The position numbers and the translations under genes were made by a program. From positions 1-64,000 of the forward strand of contig JAAKBF010000365.1 of NCBI GenBank assembly GCA_012656075.1: DNA of 64,000 nucleotides. Direction: 5' to 3'. This stretch comes from Phytophthora hibernalis (Eukaryota > Oomycota > Peronosporomycetes > Peronosporales > Peronosporaceae). Shown here one piece after another: positions 11,761 through 23,802 of the stretch (position 1 is the first letter of the stretch; each line of letters opens with the position of its first letter). The notes under the pieces are model-generated. The model made no database searches. It was not told the origin of the DNA and saw nothing but the letters and a program-made list of their open reading frames with translations.

Positions 11761-13709
11761 TGCAGGAGACGTTCATGGCGGCTATGGCTAACTCGATCCG
11801 TCTCCCACCTCGTGGACAGGCACTGGTAATAACAAGCGTGATCGGTGACATAGAGAAAGGAGCTACGGTTATGGTAGAAGGATCTCTGAGTTTACCTCCT
11901 ACTCTGTGCGTGGCTCGATCTCTTGGAACAGTTGAGGATGGCAAGGTTATCGTGGAAATGTGCAATGCTTCCACTGACGAATACTGGATCCGGAAAGGAA
12001 CGATCATGGCTGCTACTTCAGTAATCCCCGAAGAGGCGTTCGGTTTTGAACATTCGCCTAATCCTGGAACAACCGTAAGGCCTTCTAGTGCTCCGAGTGA
12101 AGTGGGTCAAACGGATGAGGTTGCTGCGACGCTGTCCAAGGAACGGAAGAAAGTCGAGGACGAGAAAGTTAAGGCTACTAAGTCTTATGTCCCTCCTGAT
12201 AAGCACGGTGAGATGTCTGCTGACTTTTCTGAGTCCAAACTGTTGATGGAGCAATAGGAACTGTTACAGGCCGAGTTGAACCGTTTTCGGGACATGTTTG
12301 TGGAGTCTTCTAAGAAACCTGGACGGACGGAGCTGTTGTACTTTCAGATTGACACAGGGGACAGTTCTCCGATAAAACAACAACCGTACCGTGTCTCGTT
12401 GGCTGAAGGTGAAGTCATGGAGGCCGAGATTCAGCAGTACGAGGAACTGGGTCTAATTCGACCGTCGAACAGTCCCTGGGCGAGCTCGGTATTGATGATC
12501 CGTAAACCGGACGGTGGGATCCGTTTCTGTATCGATTACAGACGGTTGAATGCTGTCACGGTTATTGACTGTTATCCGATGCCTTTGATTGATGACATTC
12601 TGGATGTACTAGGCGACGCTCAACTGTTCTCTACGACGGATGTTGCGTCTGGCTATTGGAATGTGCCAATGCATGAAGACAGCGTGTCTAGGACGGCTTT
12701 CACGTGCAAGTACGGTCTATATGAGTGGCTGGTTATGCCTTTTGGTCTGTGCAATGCGGTGCCGGCTTTCGAGCGTCTCATGGAAACTGTGCTCGTGGAT
12801 CTGAAATGGAGGATCTGTCTAGTCTACTTGGATGACTGTGTGATCTTCAGCAAGGACTTCCCGTCTCATTTGGTACGGTTGTGCCAAGTGTTGATACGGT
12901 TCCAGCAAGCTGGATTCAAACTCAAGATGAAGAAGTGTCACTGGGGCGGAACCAGGTGGCTTTCTTGGGGCACATCGTGACTCCGTCCGGAATCTTGCCT
13001 AATCCCGAAAAAGTGAAGGCAGTGATGAACGTACTGAGGCCTCAAGACTTGCATGGAATAAGGTCATTTTTGGGTCTTACTAGCTACTTCCGACGGTACA
13101 TTCGGGGTATGCTCTGATTTCTGTTCCGCTTGACGGTTGAAGTTGAAGGATGCTCCGTTCCTCTGGAATGAGGACTGTGAATCTGCCTTCCGACAGCTCA
13201 AGCGTGCACTGGTGAAACCTCTTATTCTGGTATATCCTGACGCAAAGCGCCGCTTCAAGCTATTCGTTGATTCGTCACGGTATGCTGTGGGAGCGTGTCT
13301 TATGCAGGAAGTGGACGGTCGCAACCGTGTTGTTGTTTATGCTAGCAAGTTGCTGATCGGTTCGCAGAAAAACTGGATAACGAAGCAAGATGGTATCTCT
13401 GAGATTGAGTGCTGGGGCGTGGTTTGGGCCACTAGAAAGTTCAGATGCTACTTAGACAAACGCGAGTTCGACTTGTACACGGATCACCAGGCTTTTACTT
13501 GGGTCTTCAGTCCAGGAAACCGTACGACTAACTCGAAATTGGCTCGCTGGGCTATGGAGCTTTCGAATTTGCAGTTCAAGGTGTTCCACAAGCCTGGAAC
13601 GACCATGGGTCCTGTGGACGGATTGTCACGCTTATCTGCGGACCGTGCCGACGCTGTAACTCTTGCTGACTTGCTCAACCCGGTTCAGGGAGGAGGACTC
13701 TTCCGATGA
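11736..13709 (+). pseudogene. Gypsy reverse transcriptase and RNase H, interrupted
   Basis: After a connecting stretch (11736-12254) and an in-frame TAG at 12255-12257, the reverse transcriptase palm and fingers follow. Visible are the FCIDYRRLN block (about 12527-12553), the TDVASGYW block (about 12639-12662), the VMPFGLCNAV block (about 12733-12762), and the catalytic YLDD at about 12826-12837. A one-base loss near 12950 moves the thumb (FLGHIVTPSG, about 12963-12990) to another frame. A third frame from 13137 holds the connection domain and an RNase H with the FVDSS active-site Asp (about 13263) and the YTDHQ motif (about 13477). Residues needed for catalysis remain but no continuous protein does. 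Confidence 0.92.
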
Positions 13710-14385
13710 GAGACCTACTGAATCCGGAACCGTCTGATGAAGGACGGGTTCCAAATTCGGTTGGGGAGCAGTCTGACCAAGCTGAGGACGAAGTTGAGTT
13801 TGAATACGGTGAGGATGAGGAAACCAAGGACGGTGAGGAACCGAGTCAAGAGACGGAACCCACTCAATTAGAGGATGAACTGGAATCCGGAGAGAATGAA
13901 ACTTCTCCTGGAACGGACGAGGAACCTCCTCCGCCAAACCGTCCTCGCTCGTGTTCCGACTGGAAAGGGATCAGTTCCTGCAAGAACAATGGTCGTTAGC
14001 TTGGGTAGTGGCGCTGGTGGCGTTCATACAAGACCGTGCTCTACCGGTGGATCCGTTCATCAGGGCGAAGATTGTCAAGGTGGCTCCTAAGTATGAAGTC
14101 CTGAACGAGGTGTTGATGAGAAAGGTATATTTACCGGCGGTTGTGGGACCAGCACGGACGATAACCGTCCCTGTAGTTCCGGCCGGCTACCAGGAAGTCG
14201 TACTGCACTACTGTCATTCGGACATTCTGTCATCTCACATGGGATTGACTAAGACCCGAACATTACATTATGATTACAAGAGACTTGATGTAGTACTATT
14301 ATCCGATTCATGCAGAATTCACTCACACTTACCACGGACGAAAGGAAGTGAACGTTACAGCCACATACCACACATGCACCGGTAG
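13706..14385 (+). pseudogene. Integrase zinc-binding remnant; catalytic core absent
   Basis: An acidic linker (13706-13960) leads to a short segment at about 14180-14285 that resembles the H2C2 zinc-binding domain of gypsy integrases: His before a Cys, then the SSHMG turn typical of that module. The frame dies at 14385 and nothing resembling the D,D-35-E core follows. The element is therefore 3' truncated at about 14330-14390. Confidence 0.6.
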
Positions 14386-14732
14386 GTCGTAATTTGCTTA
14401 TCAGTGAGTTCAGGAAGAGGAATGCTGAATTTTATTTAAAATCCACAAACGTTGGCCGGGACGCGCTGTTATAGTGCGAGCAAGACTCGACAAGCGACTC
14501 ACTGCGACAACCCGCTACCTATTTTGCGGTTTCACCTGGAAGTACGCTCGCTTTGCTGACAAACTCGCTCGCCTGATTTCATCAATATCCCACTTGGTGT
14601 ATTCCTAATTAAAGAAGTAGTAAATTTTGGATTACTAGTAGTAGTACATTGCTATCTTTTACTGCGTAGTATAACATTAGAATGTCAATCTGATAATATG
14701 AATGCAAATGAACTACTATCGGGAGGATATGT
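14386..14732. other. Spacer after truncated retrotransposon
   Basis: AT-rich non-coding sequence. It could include the missing 3' part of the retrotransposon, but no integrase, polypurine tract or LTR end can be shown. Confidence 0.4.
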
Positions 14733-15550
14733 CTAGGTTTCTTCCATATACATAAACCCTAAACGGACCTCAGCACGATCTATAAGTGGTTGGCAGCACT
14801 CACAGTCGTGCGTAACTTGAAGACGCCTGATACTTCTGTGAAAACAGCCAACTCCACGCCCATTCCACCGACCATCGTGAAATTCTATCTTTCTTGCATG
14901 CCGAACCCAATCCAATACTTGGACCACCTCGTTGATTACCTTGGTGCAATCTACGATAGATCTTGCAGCGGTCTTCCGTAGCTGGCGACGTTCTTCTGTT
15001 AGCGCTCCGCGTTGCTCCTCGATCCAGCATTTGCCCAGAACCCTTTCGCAAAAAGCAACGTATCGCTCAAGGTCCATTTTTCGATAGTGGGTATGTAATC
15101 TGAAAAACAATTAGCGGCTAATAAATCGTGCAATAGTCAGCGATTAGGAATTACCTTTGAGTTTGCAAGAGAGGTAGCAACAAATACCCCAACGACAGCA
15201 GAAGCTTCATCACCATTGCCGAATGCATTCTTTTCAGCAATATATAGTGCTAGCTCAGGTGTTCGGAGCTTGTTCAAGCAGTAGTTCACATGGTTACAAG
15301 ACGAAGCCCGACACCGATTTGTCTGAAAACAAAAAACAATGGTAGTTAGCGATGCTGTGTGTTTGCCCTCCTCATCACGGACGTACCGATCGTCGTTGGC
15401 ACCCAGGATTCTCGATAAATGGATATCCGAAACGATCACGGAATTCATCGAGGAGACTTCGTCCATCGACGCAAATCTGGAGGCGGCGGGGCTTACGGAA
15501 GGTACAAAATGTAAAATGAGCATGTCCGAAGAACGTGACCATCTAACCAT
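14733..15550 (-). pseudogene. Unrecognised intron-containing gene or remnant
   Basis: Read on the minus strand, two protein-like blocks are separated by a good intron: donor GTAATTCC at about 15153, acceptor TTTTTCAG near 15102. The first block (15550-15154) has a Cys-rich patch (spacing C-x4-C-x5-C) followed by a Glu/Ala/Leu helix. The second (15101-14733) is a Leu/Arg/Glu helix, also with several Cys. A second possible intron lies at about 15386-15326 (GTACGT donor, TTTTCAG acceptor), but that stretch is also open, so retention is possible. Reading frames do not join cleanly at the 15153/15102 junction, which suggests decay. I do not recognise the family. Confidence 0.35.
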
Positions 15551-15597
15551 CTTATAGAGTGCATAATGTACCTACCACACATCGTACTGTACACGTC

Positions 15598-15639
15598 GTA
15601 TCGGTATAATATACCGATACATTTACATATTATGTAAAT
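15598..15639. repeat. Two consecutive perfect short hairpins
   Basis: GTATCGGTAT/ATACCGATAC (stem 10, loop 3, at 15598-15620) is followed immediately by ATTTACAT/ATGTAAAT (stem 8, loop 3, at 15621-15639). Both are perfect. They lie just upstream of the minus-strand gene-like region ending at 15550. Confidence 0.6.
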
Positions 15640-16010
15640 GTAAAATGTCATGCCAGAGCATAAAAATGAAAATAAAGCCATGCCAGAGCATAAACACGAG
15701 AAATGAAATACTTACCGGTATGATGACCGAGTGTCGCCGGCGTAAATGGCAACCTTCATCACCATCAGTGATGACTCATCACTACTATACTGGTAATAGT
15801 GACGGCAACGCGATCTCGGACTGTACTCAGCCTCTTTTAACGGCCACCACTCCGACCAACGAGGCTCCGCGCTGCCTCCATCAAAGCATTGCCGCGTACA
15901 CGACCACCGAAATTGTCTTTGTTACGCTAGTACCTGAAGCGCCATCTAGGTCGCCTTCAGTGTCTTCAAACATCAACACGTTCTTGACCGTTAAATTCCT
16001 ATCCTAAGCT

Positions 16011-17845
16011 TATTACTCGCGGCTGATCCGCTTGCTACAAAATTTAGGTTTAAATATGTGCAAACAGTGAGGAAAAATTATGTACTGCCCAAAACCGGTT
16101 TCAATTGCGGTACCAATGTTCAACATGGGAAAGGTACACGACGCTTGATGCGCTTATCCCGCCGACAAGTGTTGCCGCTCTAGCTACAAGTGTTAGTGGT
16201 GCAGATGACCGTGTGCGCCACTAAAATGACGCTTCAGGCGTACACGACCAGCGCCAGAAACCACAGCGCGATCAGGCCCACTGTCACCGTACTCAAAATT
16301 GACACAACCAGAGTCACCTGAAGTTCGCAGTGCGATCATCCCGGAGGCCACCCTACTCGGCCTTGACACGATCATGGCCACCGGAATTGCCATCATTAGA
16401 TGCGGCAACGCAATCTAGGTCGCCGCCAGCACCAGTAACCACAGAACGGCCATCCCCGAGACCAATTGACACGGCCAAGTACCATCTATAGTTGCAACGA
16501 GGCTATCTAGGTCGCCGCCGGCGACTTCATTGTAGTGGAGTGAACGGACACACAGCAACACTAACCACAGCACGACCATGCCGTAAACCAATATTGACAT
16601 GGCCCAGGGCCCTCTTTAGTTACAACAATGCTACCTAGGACGCCGCCGGCGACTTCATTGTAGTAAGTACCCGGCCACCCAGCACCGGTAACCACAGCAC
16701 GACCATGCCGTAAACCAACTTCGTCAGCATTGACACGCCCAAGTGCCATCTTTAGTTACAACAATGCCATCTAGGGCGCCGCCGGCGACTTCGTTGTAGT
16801 GGAGTGAACGGCCACCCAGCACCGGTAACCACAGCACGACCATGCCGTAAACCTACTTCGTCAGCATTGACACGGCCAAGTGCCATCTTTAGTTACAACA
16901 ATGCTACCTAGGTCGCCACCAGTGACTTCGTTGTAGTGGAGTACCCGGCCACCCAGCACCGGTAACCACAGCGGCCTTTATCACCATCGCCCGCATACAA
17001 CAACGATATCTGGGTCACCGCCGTAGCGCTGTGGTTACTGGTGCTGGGTGGCCGTGTACTCCACTGCAATGAAGTCACCGGCGGCGACCTAGATAACCTC
17101 GTTGCAACGAAAGATGGCACTTGGCCGTGTCAATGCTGACGAAGTTGGTTTACGGCATGGTCGTGCTATGGTTACGGTGCTGCGTGGCCGTTCACTCCAC
17201 TACAATGAAGTCGCCGGCGGCGTCCTAGGTAGCATTGTTGTAACTAAAGAGGGCCCTGGGCCATGTCAATATTGGTTTACGGCATGGTCGTGCTGTGGTT
17301 AGTGTTGCTGTGTGTCCGTTCACTCCACTACAATGAAGTCGCCGGCGGCGACCTAGATAGCCTCGTTGCAACTATAGATGGTACTTGGCCGTGTCAATTG
17401 GTCTCGGGGATGGCCGTTCTGTGGTTACTGGTGCTGGCGGCGACCTAGATTGCGTTGCCGCATCTAATGATGGCAATTCCGGTGGCCATGATCGTGTCAA
17501 GGCCGAGTAGGGTGGCCTCCGGGATGATCGCACTGCGAACTTCAGGTGACTCTGGTTGTGTCAATTTTGAGTACGGTGACAGTGGGCCTGATCGCGCTGT
17601 GGTTTCTGGCGCTGGTCGTGTACGCCTGAAGCGTCATTTTAGTGGCGCACACGGTCATCTGCACCACTAACACTTGTAGCTAGAGCGGCAACACTTGTTG
17701 TCGGAGTAAGCGCATCAAGCGTCGTGTATCTTTCTCATGTTGAACATTGGTACCGCAATTGAAACCGGTTTTGAGCAGCTCGCAATTTTTCCTCACCGTT
17801 CGCACAAATTTAAAACTAAAATTGTAGCACCAGCCGCGAGTAATA
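16011..17845. repeat. Large foldback (inverted repeat) with internal 129-137-bp tandem units
   Basis: The left arm (16011 to about 16930) and right arm (about 17030 to 17845) are reverse complements: reading frames on the two strands at 16193-16408 and 17455-17670, and at 16415-16600 and 17263-17448, encode identical peptides. The outermost words TATTACTCGCGGCTG (16011-16025) and its complement (17831-17845) mark the ends. Identity drops towards the outer ends. Inside, a unit of 129-137 bp containing GCCGGCGACTTCRTTGTAGT repeats at about 16516, 16645, 16781 and 16917, and one arm holds an extra unit, leaving an unpaired centre near 16975-17030. Confidence 0.9.
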
Positions 17846-18140
17846 GGCAGATAACGGTCTAGAACGTGTAGATACGCGCGGATATGTGGCTACGTTGTAC
17901 AGATACGCAGGGTACGTAGTGTAGATACGCGCGGGAATAGTGCTACGGATCCATACCTCCACCACCCTTTTCAGCCAATCGCTATGGACCTACTTCAACA
18001 TAATTGGTGGAATGGTTTGACCAATCAGCAGTCAGCGATCCACGTTGGACAAATGGCGCCAACGCGAAATGGCGCCAACGCCCTCACTGGGATGCGGCGT
18101 CACGCCGCCGCGCCCCGCCACTCCCAAACCATTTTCCAAT
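17846..18140. other. Spacer with repeated GTAGATACGCGCGG words
   Basis: Three imperfect copies of GTAGATACGCGCGGGA or related words lie within 17870-17940; the rest is unremarkable. No gene. Confidence 0.5.
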
Positions 18141-18850
18141 TCACCGTCCGACGACTTGGCCATCATGAAGAGGCCCGACTAATTCATCTCGCCCTGCTGG
18201 CCGTAGGTGCCATCATGAAGAGGCCCGACTAATTCATCTCGCCCTGCTGGCCGTAGGTGCCATCCTGTTGAACGGCCGTACGTCGCTGCGGCTGCCATGT
18301 TGGCGCCGGTCAAGTTACCTCTGGCTGAGGCGATCTCGGTCAGCATCAAGTTGCTGATCCTGTGCTGGCCGTGGGAGGTCCATCCTGTTGAACGGCCGTA
18401 CGTCTCCGCGCCCGCCGTGTTGGCGCCGGTCAAGTTTGCTGCTAACCGAGGCGATCTCGGTCAGCTTCAAGTTGCTGATCCTGGGGAAGGGCCATCCTGT
18501 TGAACGGCCGTACGTCGCTGCGGCTGCCATGTCTCAAGTTGCTACTGGCTGAGGCGATCTCGGTCAGCATCAAGTTGCTGATCCTAGGGTGGCCGTGGGA
18601 ATGGCCAACCCGCCGAACGGCTGTTCGTCTCTGCGGCCGCCATGTTGTTGCCGCTCAAGTTGCTGCTGGCCGAGGCGATATCGGTCCGCTTCAAGTTTAT
18701 GATTGTGTGCTGGTGGTGCTGCCCGTCGGGAGGGCCGTCTCGTCGAATGGCCGTACATCGCTGTGGTCGCCGTGTTGGCGCTGCTAAAATTGCTGCTGGC
18801 GAGGCGATCTCGGTCAGCGTAGAGCTGCTGGACTTGTGCTTGTCAGTCAA
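18141..18850. repeat. GC-rich tandem repeat array, about 110-120-bp unit
   Basis: A perfect 48-base direct duplication starts at about 18164 and 18212. It is followed by about five diverged copies of a 110-120-bp unit beginning near 18267, 18387, 18497, 18610 and 18730. Each holds GAACGGCCGTACGTCKCYGC, a GCGCCGGTCAAGTT-type block, and GAGGCGATCTCGGTCAGC. The frames open in it are periodic and not genes. Confidence 0.8.
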
Positions 18851-19093
18851 AAGGTGCCATATGGTCGTATACACCCTGCCGGCGTATACACCCTGCAACC
18901 CAATATACTGGGGTTCGAGATTGATGCGTCCTAGGTTTATCAGGTCTCTGCCGCGAACATGTGGTAGTTGTGGACACAGATACGCGGCGTATAGCGACCA
19001 TGGATACGCCCGAGAATACCAGACTCCTGAATGATAATAAAAACGATTGTGCATGCATACGACCCATTTCGCATTTGTCAACTTCCTGTGAAG

Positions 19094-21204
19094 ATGGCAA
19101 AGACGAAAGCCAGAGCACCCAATGCGCAACCAAAACTGAGAACAAGAGCGCAGACTGCATGCGCAGCCGCGCCATCAACCCGAGCCTCATCAAGATTCAT
19201 GAACACGGAATCGAGCACACCGCAAACACAATCAAGATCCGGAGATAAAGCCCCAACTCCAATAGCAACCACCCAGATGACAACCGAATTGCCCGTGACA
19301 ACAGAGATCAACACGCTGGTCGAAGAGGCTTCGATAATGGCCAGACTACCCAATGTGGCTGACGTGGAGATTTCTTCCGAAGCCGAAACGACTGTGTTGG
19401 AAGCAATAATTGGTGACAGCGGCAGTGAATTTGGTGAGGGGGATACTGCAGTGGATAACGATACATCCGATGATGGCGGGGATGTAAATACTAGTGGCGA
19501 CGATCGATTTTCTGACATGATTGATACTGATGCTGCTACATACATCCGTAAGTTGACCAGCTCAAGCGGTCTTCACTTGGTAGAAGAAACCCGAATCAAG
19601 AAATCATTTTATGAACAGGGTGAGATTGGTCTGTTTTCACGTTTCATTACAAAAGAATTCAAGACTCGGATAAAGGGCTGGACGGATGAAGGTCTCAAAC
19701 TTCGGGGCCAAAACGCAACAACAGTAGATGAATTTGATGCGTATATTGGCATGGAGTTGGCGATGAGCATATGTCCACTGAACGATATTGCTGAGTTCTG
19801 GAGCGGCAAGCGTTTCATTGGGCAAAAAGACTTTACTGACACCATGAGCCGCAGTCGGTTCCAGGCAATTCGCAGCCGCGTCAAATTCCACCCACTCGAT
19901 TTAACTTCTGGCGATGGCAAGGGCCCATTATGGCATAGTCGCATCCTGATGGAGCATGTACAAACCAAATTCGCACAAATCGCTATTCCATACGGAACGA
20001 GTAGTCTTGACGAAAACAGCGTGCGCACGAAGGCTCGCACGCGTGCGAAGTCGTACATACCCTCCAACCCCGACAAGTACGCGATTCGATTTTATGCGGT
20101 GGTCGCCTGGAAGTCTCTATACGTACACTCTATATGGGATAATGGTTCGGGAAAACCAACGTAGCACCAGCTGATCGCTATACAAAAGTGTTCCCAAATC
20201 TATCAACGCCACTCGGGCGTACATAACTGTTGGAAAAAGAGCGCGTCAGCTCTCTGGATAGCCATGATGGGGCACCAGTCAATGTTGATGGAGTCACCAA
20301 GTGGTCGTCGGCTTTTGGTCACAGACAACTTCTACACTCGCCACGCTTTAGCGAAAACGCTCTTGGCGTTTACCGACGGTGAGACTCGTATGATTGGAAC
20401 AATTCGTGAGAAAAATGTGGACGCCTTGAGCAAGAGCGCTATAGCTGATTCGATCGTGCGGGTAAGCAATGCCCCTCGGGGCACGTGGGAGCTCATCGGC
20501 ATTATCGAGCGTGAAGCGAACTACGACCAAAAAAAGAGCATGCACAAGAACAGCGATTCATCGATAAGAACCGACGCACGAAATTCCGACCGCCAGTCAT
20601 GATATTTGCGCCTCACGCAGGATACATTGTCTTCAAGGACAACAAACTCGTTCTATTCTACACGAACGATCTTGCAAAAACGCCAACGAAGCGCGCCATG
20701 CACCAGAGTGACCCCGAAGCAATTTTGTGTGTTCATGGATTGTTTCCGATCAAACGCTGGACCGGTGAAGAAAATTTGCATCGAAAGACATTCATGGTAC
20801 CCACAGTTATTGCGGCCTACAACCTAGGCATGAACGGTGTTGATAGGGTCGATCAACTGAGAGCCACTAACCCGACACGACGGAAGGAAATGAGGTTGTC
20901 TATGAGCATCTTCACATGGGCACTTGATTTGTGCGTGATCAATGCGTTCGCTCTTCTGAGCGAAGTGCAACCACCCGAAACAACGAAGATGTCACTACGC
21001 GAGTTCAAGCGTCGCATTTCAGAGCAGCTTACAGCAAAGCAACTAGCTCACCAAAATCACCTTCGCTCGATCAAACGGAAACACAATGACACTGGAGAAT
21101 GGGGTGCAGTTGGCAGCATTGTAACCAAGCACATCCACCTCTATCACCAGCTGCTTCTACGCTATCTTGACCTCTTCAACATTGCCACGACCGCGACCAC
21201 TTGA
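19094..21204 (+). pseudogene. PiggyBac-family transposase (DDE_Tnp_1_7), frameshifted
   Basis: The product resembles PiggyBac-derived transposases of Phytophthora-type genomes. The likely start is the ATG at 19094. An acidic, Ser/Thr-rich N-terminus is followed by the conserved helical domain (about 19590-19900). The first catalytic Asp lies in a SSLDENSV block followed by a basic stretch and YIP (about 20000-20065). The frame stops at 20164, continues in another frame over 20165-20240 with one more stop, and resumes with VTDNFYT, the second Asp, near 20318-20338. The final part (20599-21204) holds AAYNLGMNGVDRVDQ, the third conserved block (about 20815-20860). At least three lesions prevent translation. 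Confidence 0.88.
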
Positions 21205-21960
21205 AGCATGACCTCTAGTTGCTGTTACGTCATCTAAATCGCCTCCTGCGACTCCATCACAGTGACGTACCGGCCACCCAGCACCAGCACCAGTAACCAC
21301 AGCACGATCATCCCCGAGACCACCTTCGTCAACGTTGAATTGACCACGGCCACCGGAAGCACCATCACTAGTTGCTGCACCGTCATCTGCATCGCCGCCA
21401 GCGACAGCATCGTAGTGGCGTACACGGCCACCTATCACCAGCACCAGTAGATTTAACGCGATCATGCCCGCGGCCACCTTCGTGAGCGTTGACACGACAA
21501 CGGCCACCGAAAGCACTATCACTAGCCGCTGTTACGTCATCTAAATCGCCTCCTGCGACTCCATCACAGTGGCGTACACGGCCACCCAGCACCAGCACCA
21601 GTAACCACAGCGCGATCATCCCCGAGACCACCTTCGTCAACGTTGAATTGACCACGGCCACCGGAAGCACCATCATTAGTTGCTGCACCGTCATCTGCAT
21701 CGCCGCCAGCGACAGCATCGTAGTGGCGTACACGACCACCTATCACCAGCACCAGTAGACGCAACGTGATCATGCATGCTGCTACTTTGATACGACCACC
21801 CAAAGCCAGCACCGGTAGCCGCGGTTCGATTGTGCGCACTAAAACCTTCATCACCAGTGCCCCAGTCACAGCCTCCTGAAGCAGCGCTTGTAGCTGCAGC
21901 ACCACCTAGGTCTCTCACCACCGACTTCATCATTGTGGCGAGACAGCCGCGGGGTAGAAA

Positions 21961-23740
21961 TGGCCCACCGCGCTTGAATGGGGAGAAGGCCTGGGAGGTC
22001 TTGCAGCCAAAAACAATACGAAGTGTACAAAGACTTCTGGGGTATTTGCTATAGAAATGACGGCCTGTGCATAATCTCGTGGACGAACACCCTCGTTCTG
22101 GACAATATGATGCACGTAAGGTGTAAACCTAATCACCAGACATATTTTGAGCCAATCACATACTCCAATTGGTCGTCTTATGGACTGTAACATGTCCACA
22201 AACATCATTTGGCGGGCCGGTAGTCAAAGAGTTAAGTGGATCGTTCGAACCACAAACATCAACTGCGCTGGCCAACCCTTGCGAGCATTTCGCTGTTCAG
22301 GTTTACTCCAGCCTGGAGGGGAACGCACATTGCCCATTGATGTGGTCAAATTTAGAGGCGAACACACTTTGTATTGAGACTTGAATCTGTTTCTAGTTTG
22401 GTGAATGGCATGCAACTTCGTGCGCTCCAGAGTACATGTACTGGTAACGTTAGACGTAGACTCTCTGAACGAGCTCCTTCAAGCACATTTCTCGGCTTCG
22501 CCATTCTACAGTGTCCGCGACACGAAAGTACAGTACGAGCGCTCTTGATTTTCAGTGCAACTTGGGTCCTGGCGTCAGGCGTTTGCCTACGCCGGATGGC
22601 ATGTTTGCTGGTGGTACCTGCACTCAGGCAACAGATCCGGTAATTGTTCGGACGGCTGCATTGAGAGAACGCTGCACTGGCGACTGCTCTTGCTCGCCCA
22701 CCGGCTAGAATTCATTGCCGCGCGAACGTCGTGGGAGCTTGAGCAACCGACACCCGGGCACCTCACGACGACGCAACGAGGACAAGTGTCTGACTGGTTT
22801 CTCGTTCATGCACGCGTTCGTCCAGTCGCGGCGGCATCAAGCCTTTGTCACGGGGCAGTCTTCGTCTACAGCCCTTGAAGAGTTGGAGAGCGGTTGGGAA
22901 CCGATTGGCTCAAGTCTTCCACCGAAAGAGGGGAGACCGTGAACACGCACGAAATATATCCTCCTCTGGTGATAATTTTGGCCACTTCCTGCTGGTCTCC
23001 ATCAAGCAGCCGATCGTGACAGCAGATTGATCTTTCAAACTGCTGGTGATCAACCAGGTCTGGGATAGCAATCCAATCTATTTCACTTGCATGCGGTGCC
23101 CTATTCAACGCTCGTCATGCCGGATCGATGACGACTGGGTATTGTTCTGACATCCAGCCGCCTGCCTCGCTGCAAGTGCAGCCGTTGCTCATATCGACCA
23201 GCGTGATGTCCTCGTTCCAGTTGACTGAGGGTCGAACACGGTGGAAAGCGACTTACATTGGATAGGCTGCGGGTCAAGTGTTCACCAAGCGTCTGCAGCA
23301 GCAAAACTGAACAAACATGCTCTTGCCAGGCTGACAAAGTTGCTGCCTTGATGCAAATCCCTCTACATGCGTCGGGATCGGAATGAAATTGGCGACTGGT
23401 TTCTTGCACGCGCGGGTGGATGCCGACCGCCGTCAGCAAGCGCCGGCGAGGTGTCAATGCGCCGCGGTTTCTTGCCGGGAGCTCACTTCGCCAAGCTCGC
23501 GGCGACTGCGAGCCAAGAGAGCATCTCTACAAGTAGCTCGAGCGGATTCAGCTGTCGCTCGCCAACTTTTTACACCACCTGGACGGTTAGTTTTTCCAGC
23601 TGCCTCCTCTGCTTCCTCGAGTCTCGCCTCTCCCTCTCCTCTCTGGGTCGAGCCCGAGTCCTACCACTTCACGTTTGACTCGCCATCCCGTCACGTGCAT
23701 TCCACTTGACGGTTAACTGAGACTTTAGTCAAGCATCGGA
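21961..23740. other. Long interval without a supportable gene
   Basis: Only short open frames on both strands, none with recognisable motifs. Two places (about 22790-22850 and 23385-23440) encode a similar peptide pattern (Asp-Trp-Phe-Leu, then Ala-Arg, then Pro and Ala), suggesting an old diverged duplication. This may be the relic of a gene or repeat. Confidence 0.4.
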
Positions 23741-23802
23741 GACCTAGTGACGGACGTTCGGACACTTTGAGAACAGGCCGGTCGTGTTGACGAACAGACA
23801 CC

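Larger units (their letters stand above)
7205..14385 (+). mobile_element. Degenerate Ty3/gypsy-type LTR retrotransposon, internal region
   Basis: The order gag, protease, reverse transcriptase, RNase H, integrase zinc-binding remnant identifies a Ty3/gypsy (Metaviridae-type) element on the + strand. It is broken by in-frame stops (7568, 12255) and many frame changes (near 9145, 11470, 12950, 13110), and it ends before any integrase catalytic core. I could not find matching direct repeats at 6850-7200 and 14390-14730, so the LTRs are missing, outside these limits, or too diverged to see by eye. It cannot be autonomous. Confidence 0.9.
16011..21960 (+). mobile_element. Degenerate PiggyBac-type transposon with subterminal repeats
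   Basis: A PiggyBac-family transposase pseudogene (19094-21204) is flanked on the left by the foldback and on the right (21205-21950) by tandem units of the same repeat family; shared blocks include CGGCCACCCAGCACC and GTAACCACAGC. The word CAGCCGCG(A/G)G recurs at the far left (complement, about 16016-16025), at 17831-17840 and near 21947-21957, and could be the terminal motif. I see no TTAA duplication at these places, so the limits are an inference. Confidence 0.55.

Noticed and set aside
14386..14732. 3' LTR of the gypsy element
   Set aside because: I could not find a matching 5' copy near 6850-7200, so no LTR can be claimed.
16193..17670. Identical predicted peptides on both strands
   Set aside because: They are mirror images from the foldback and its tandem units, not duplicated genes.
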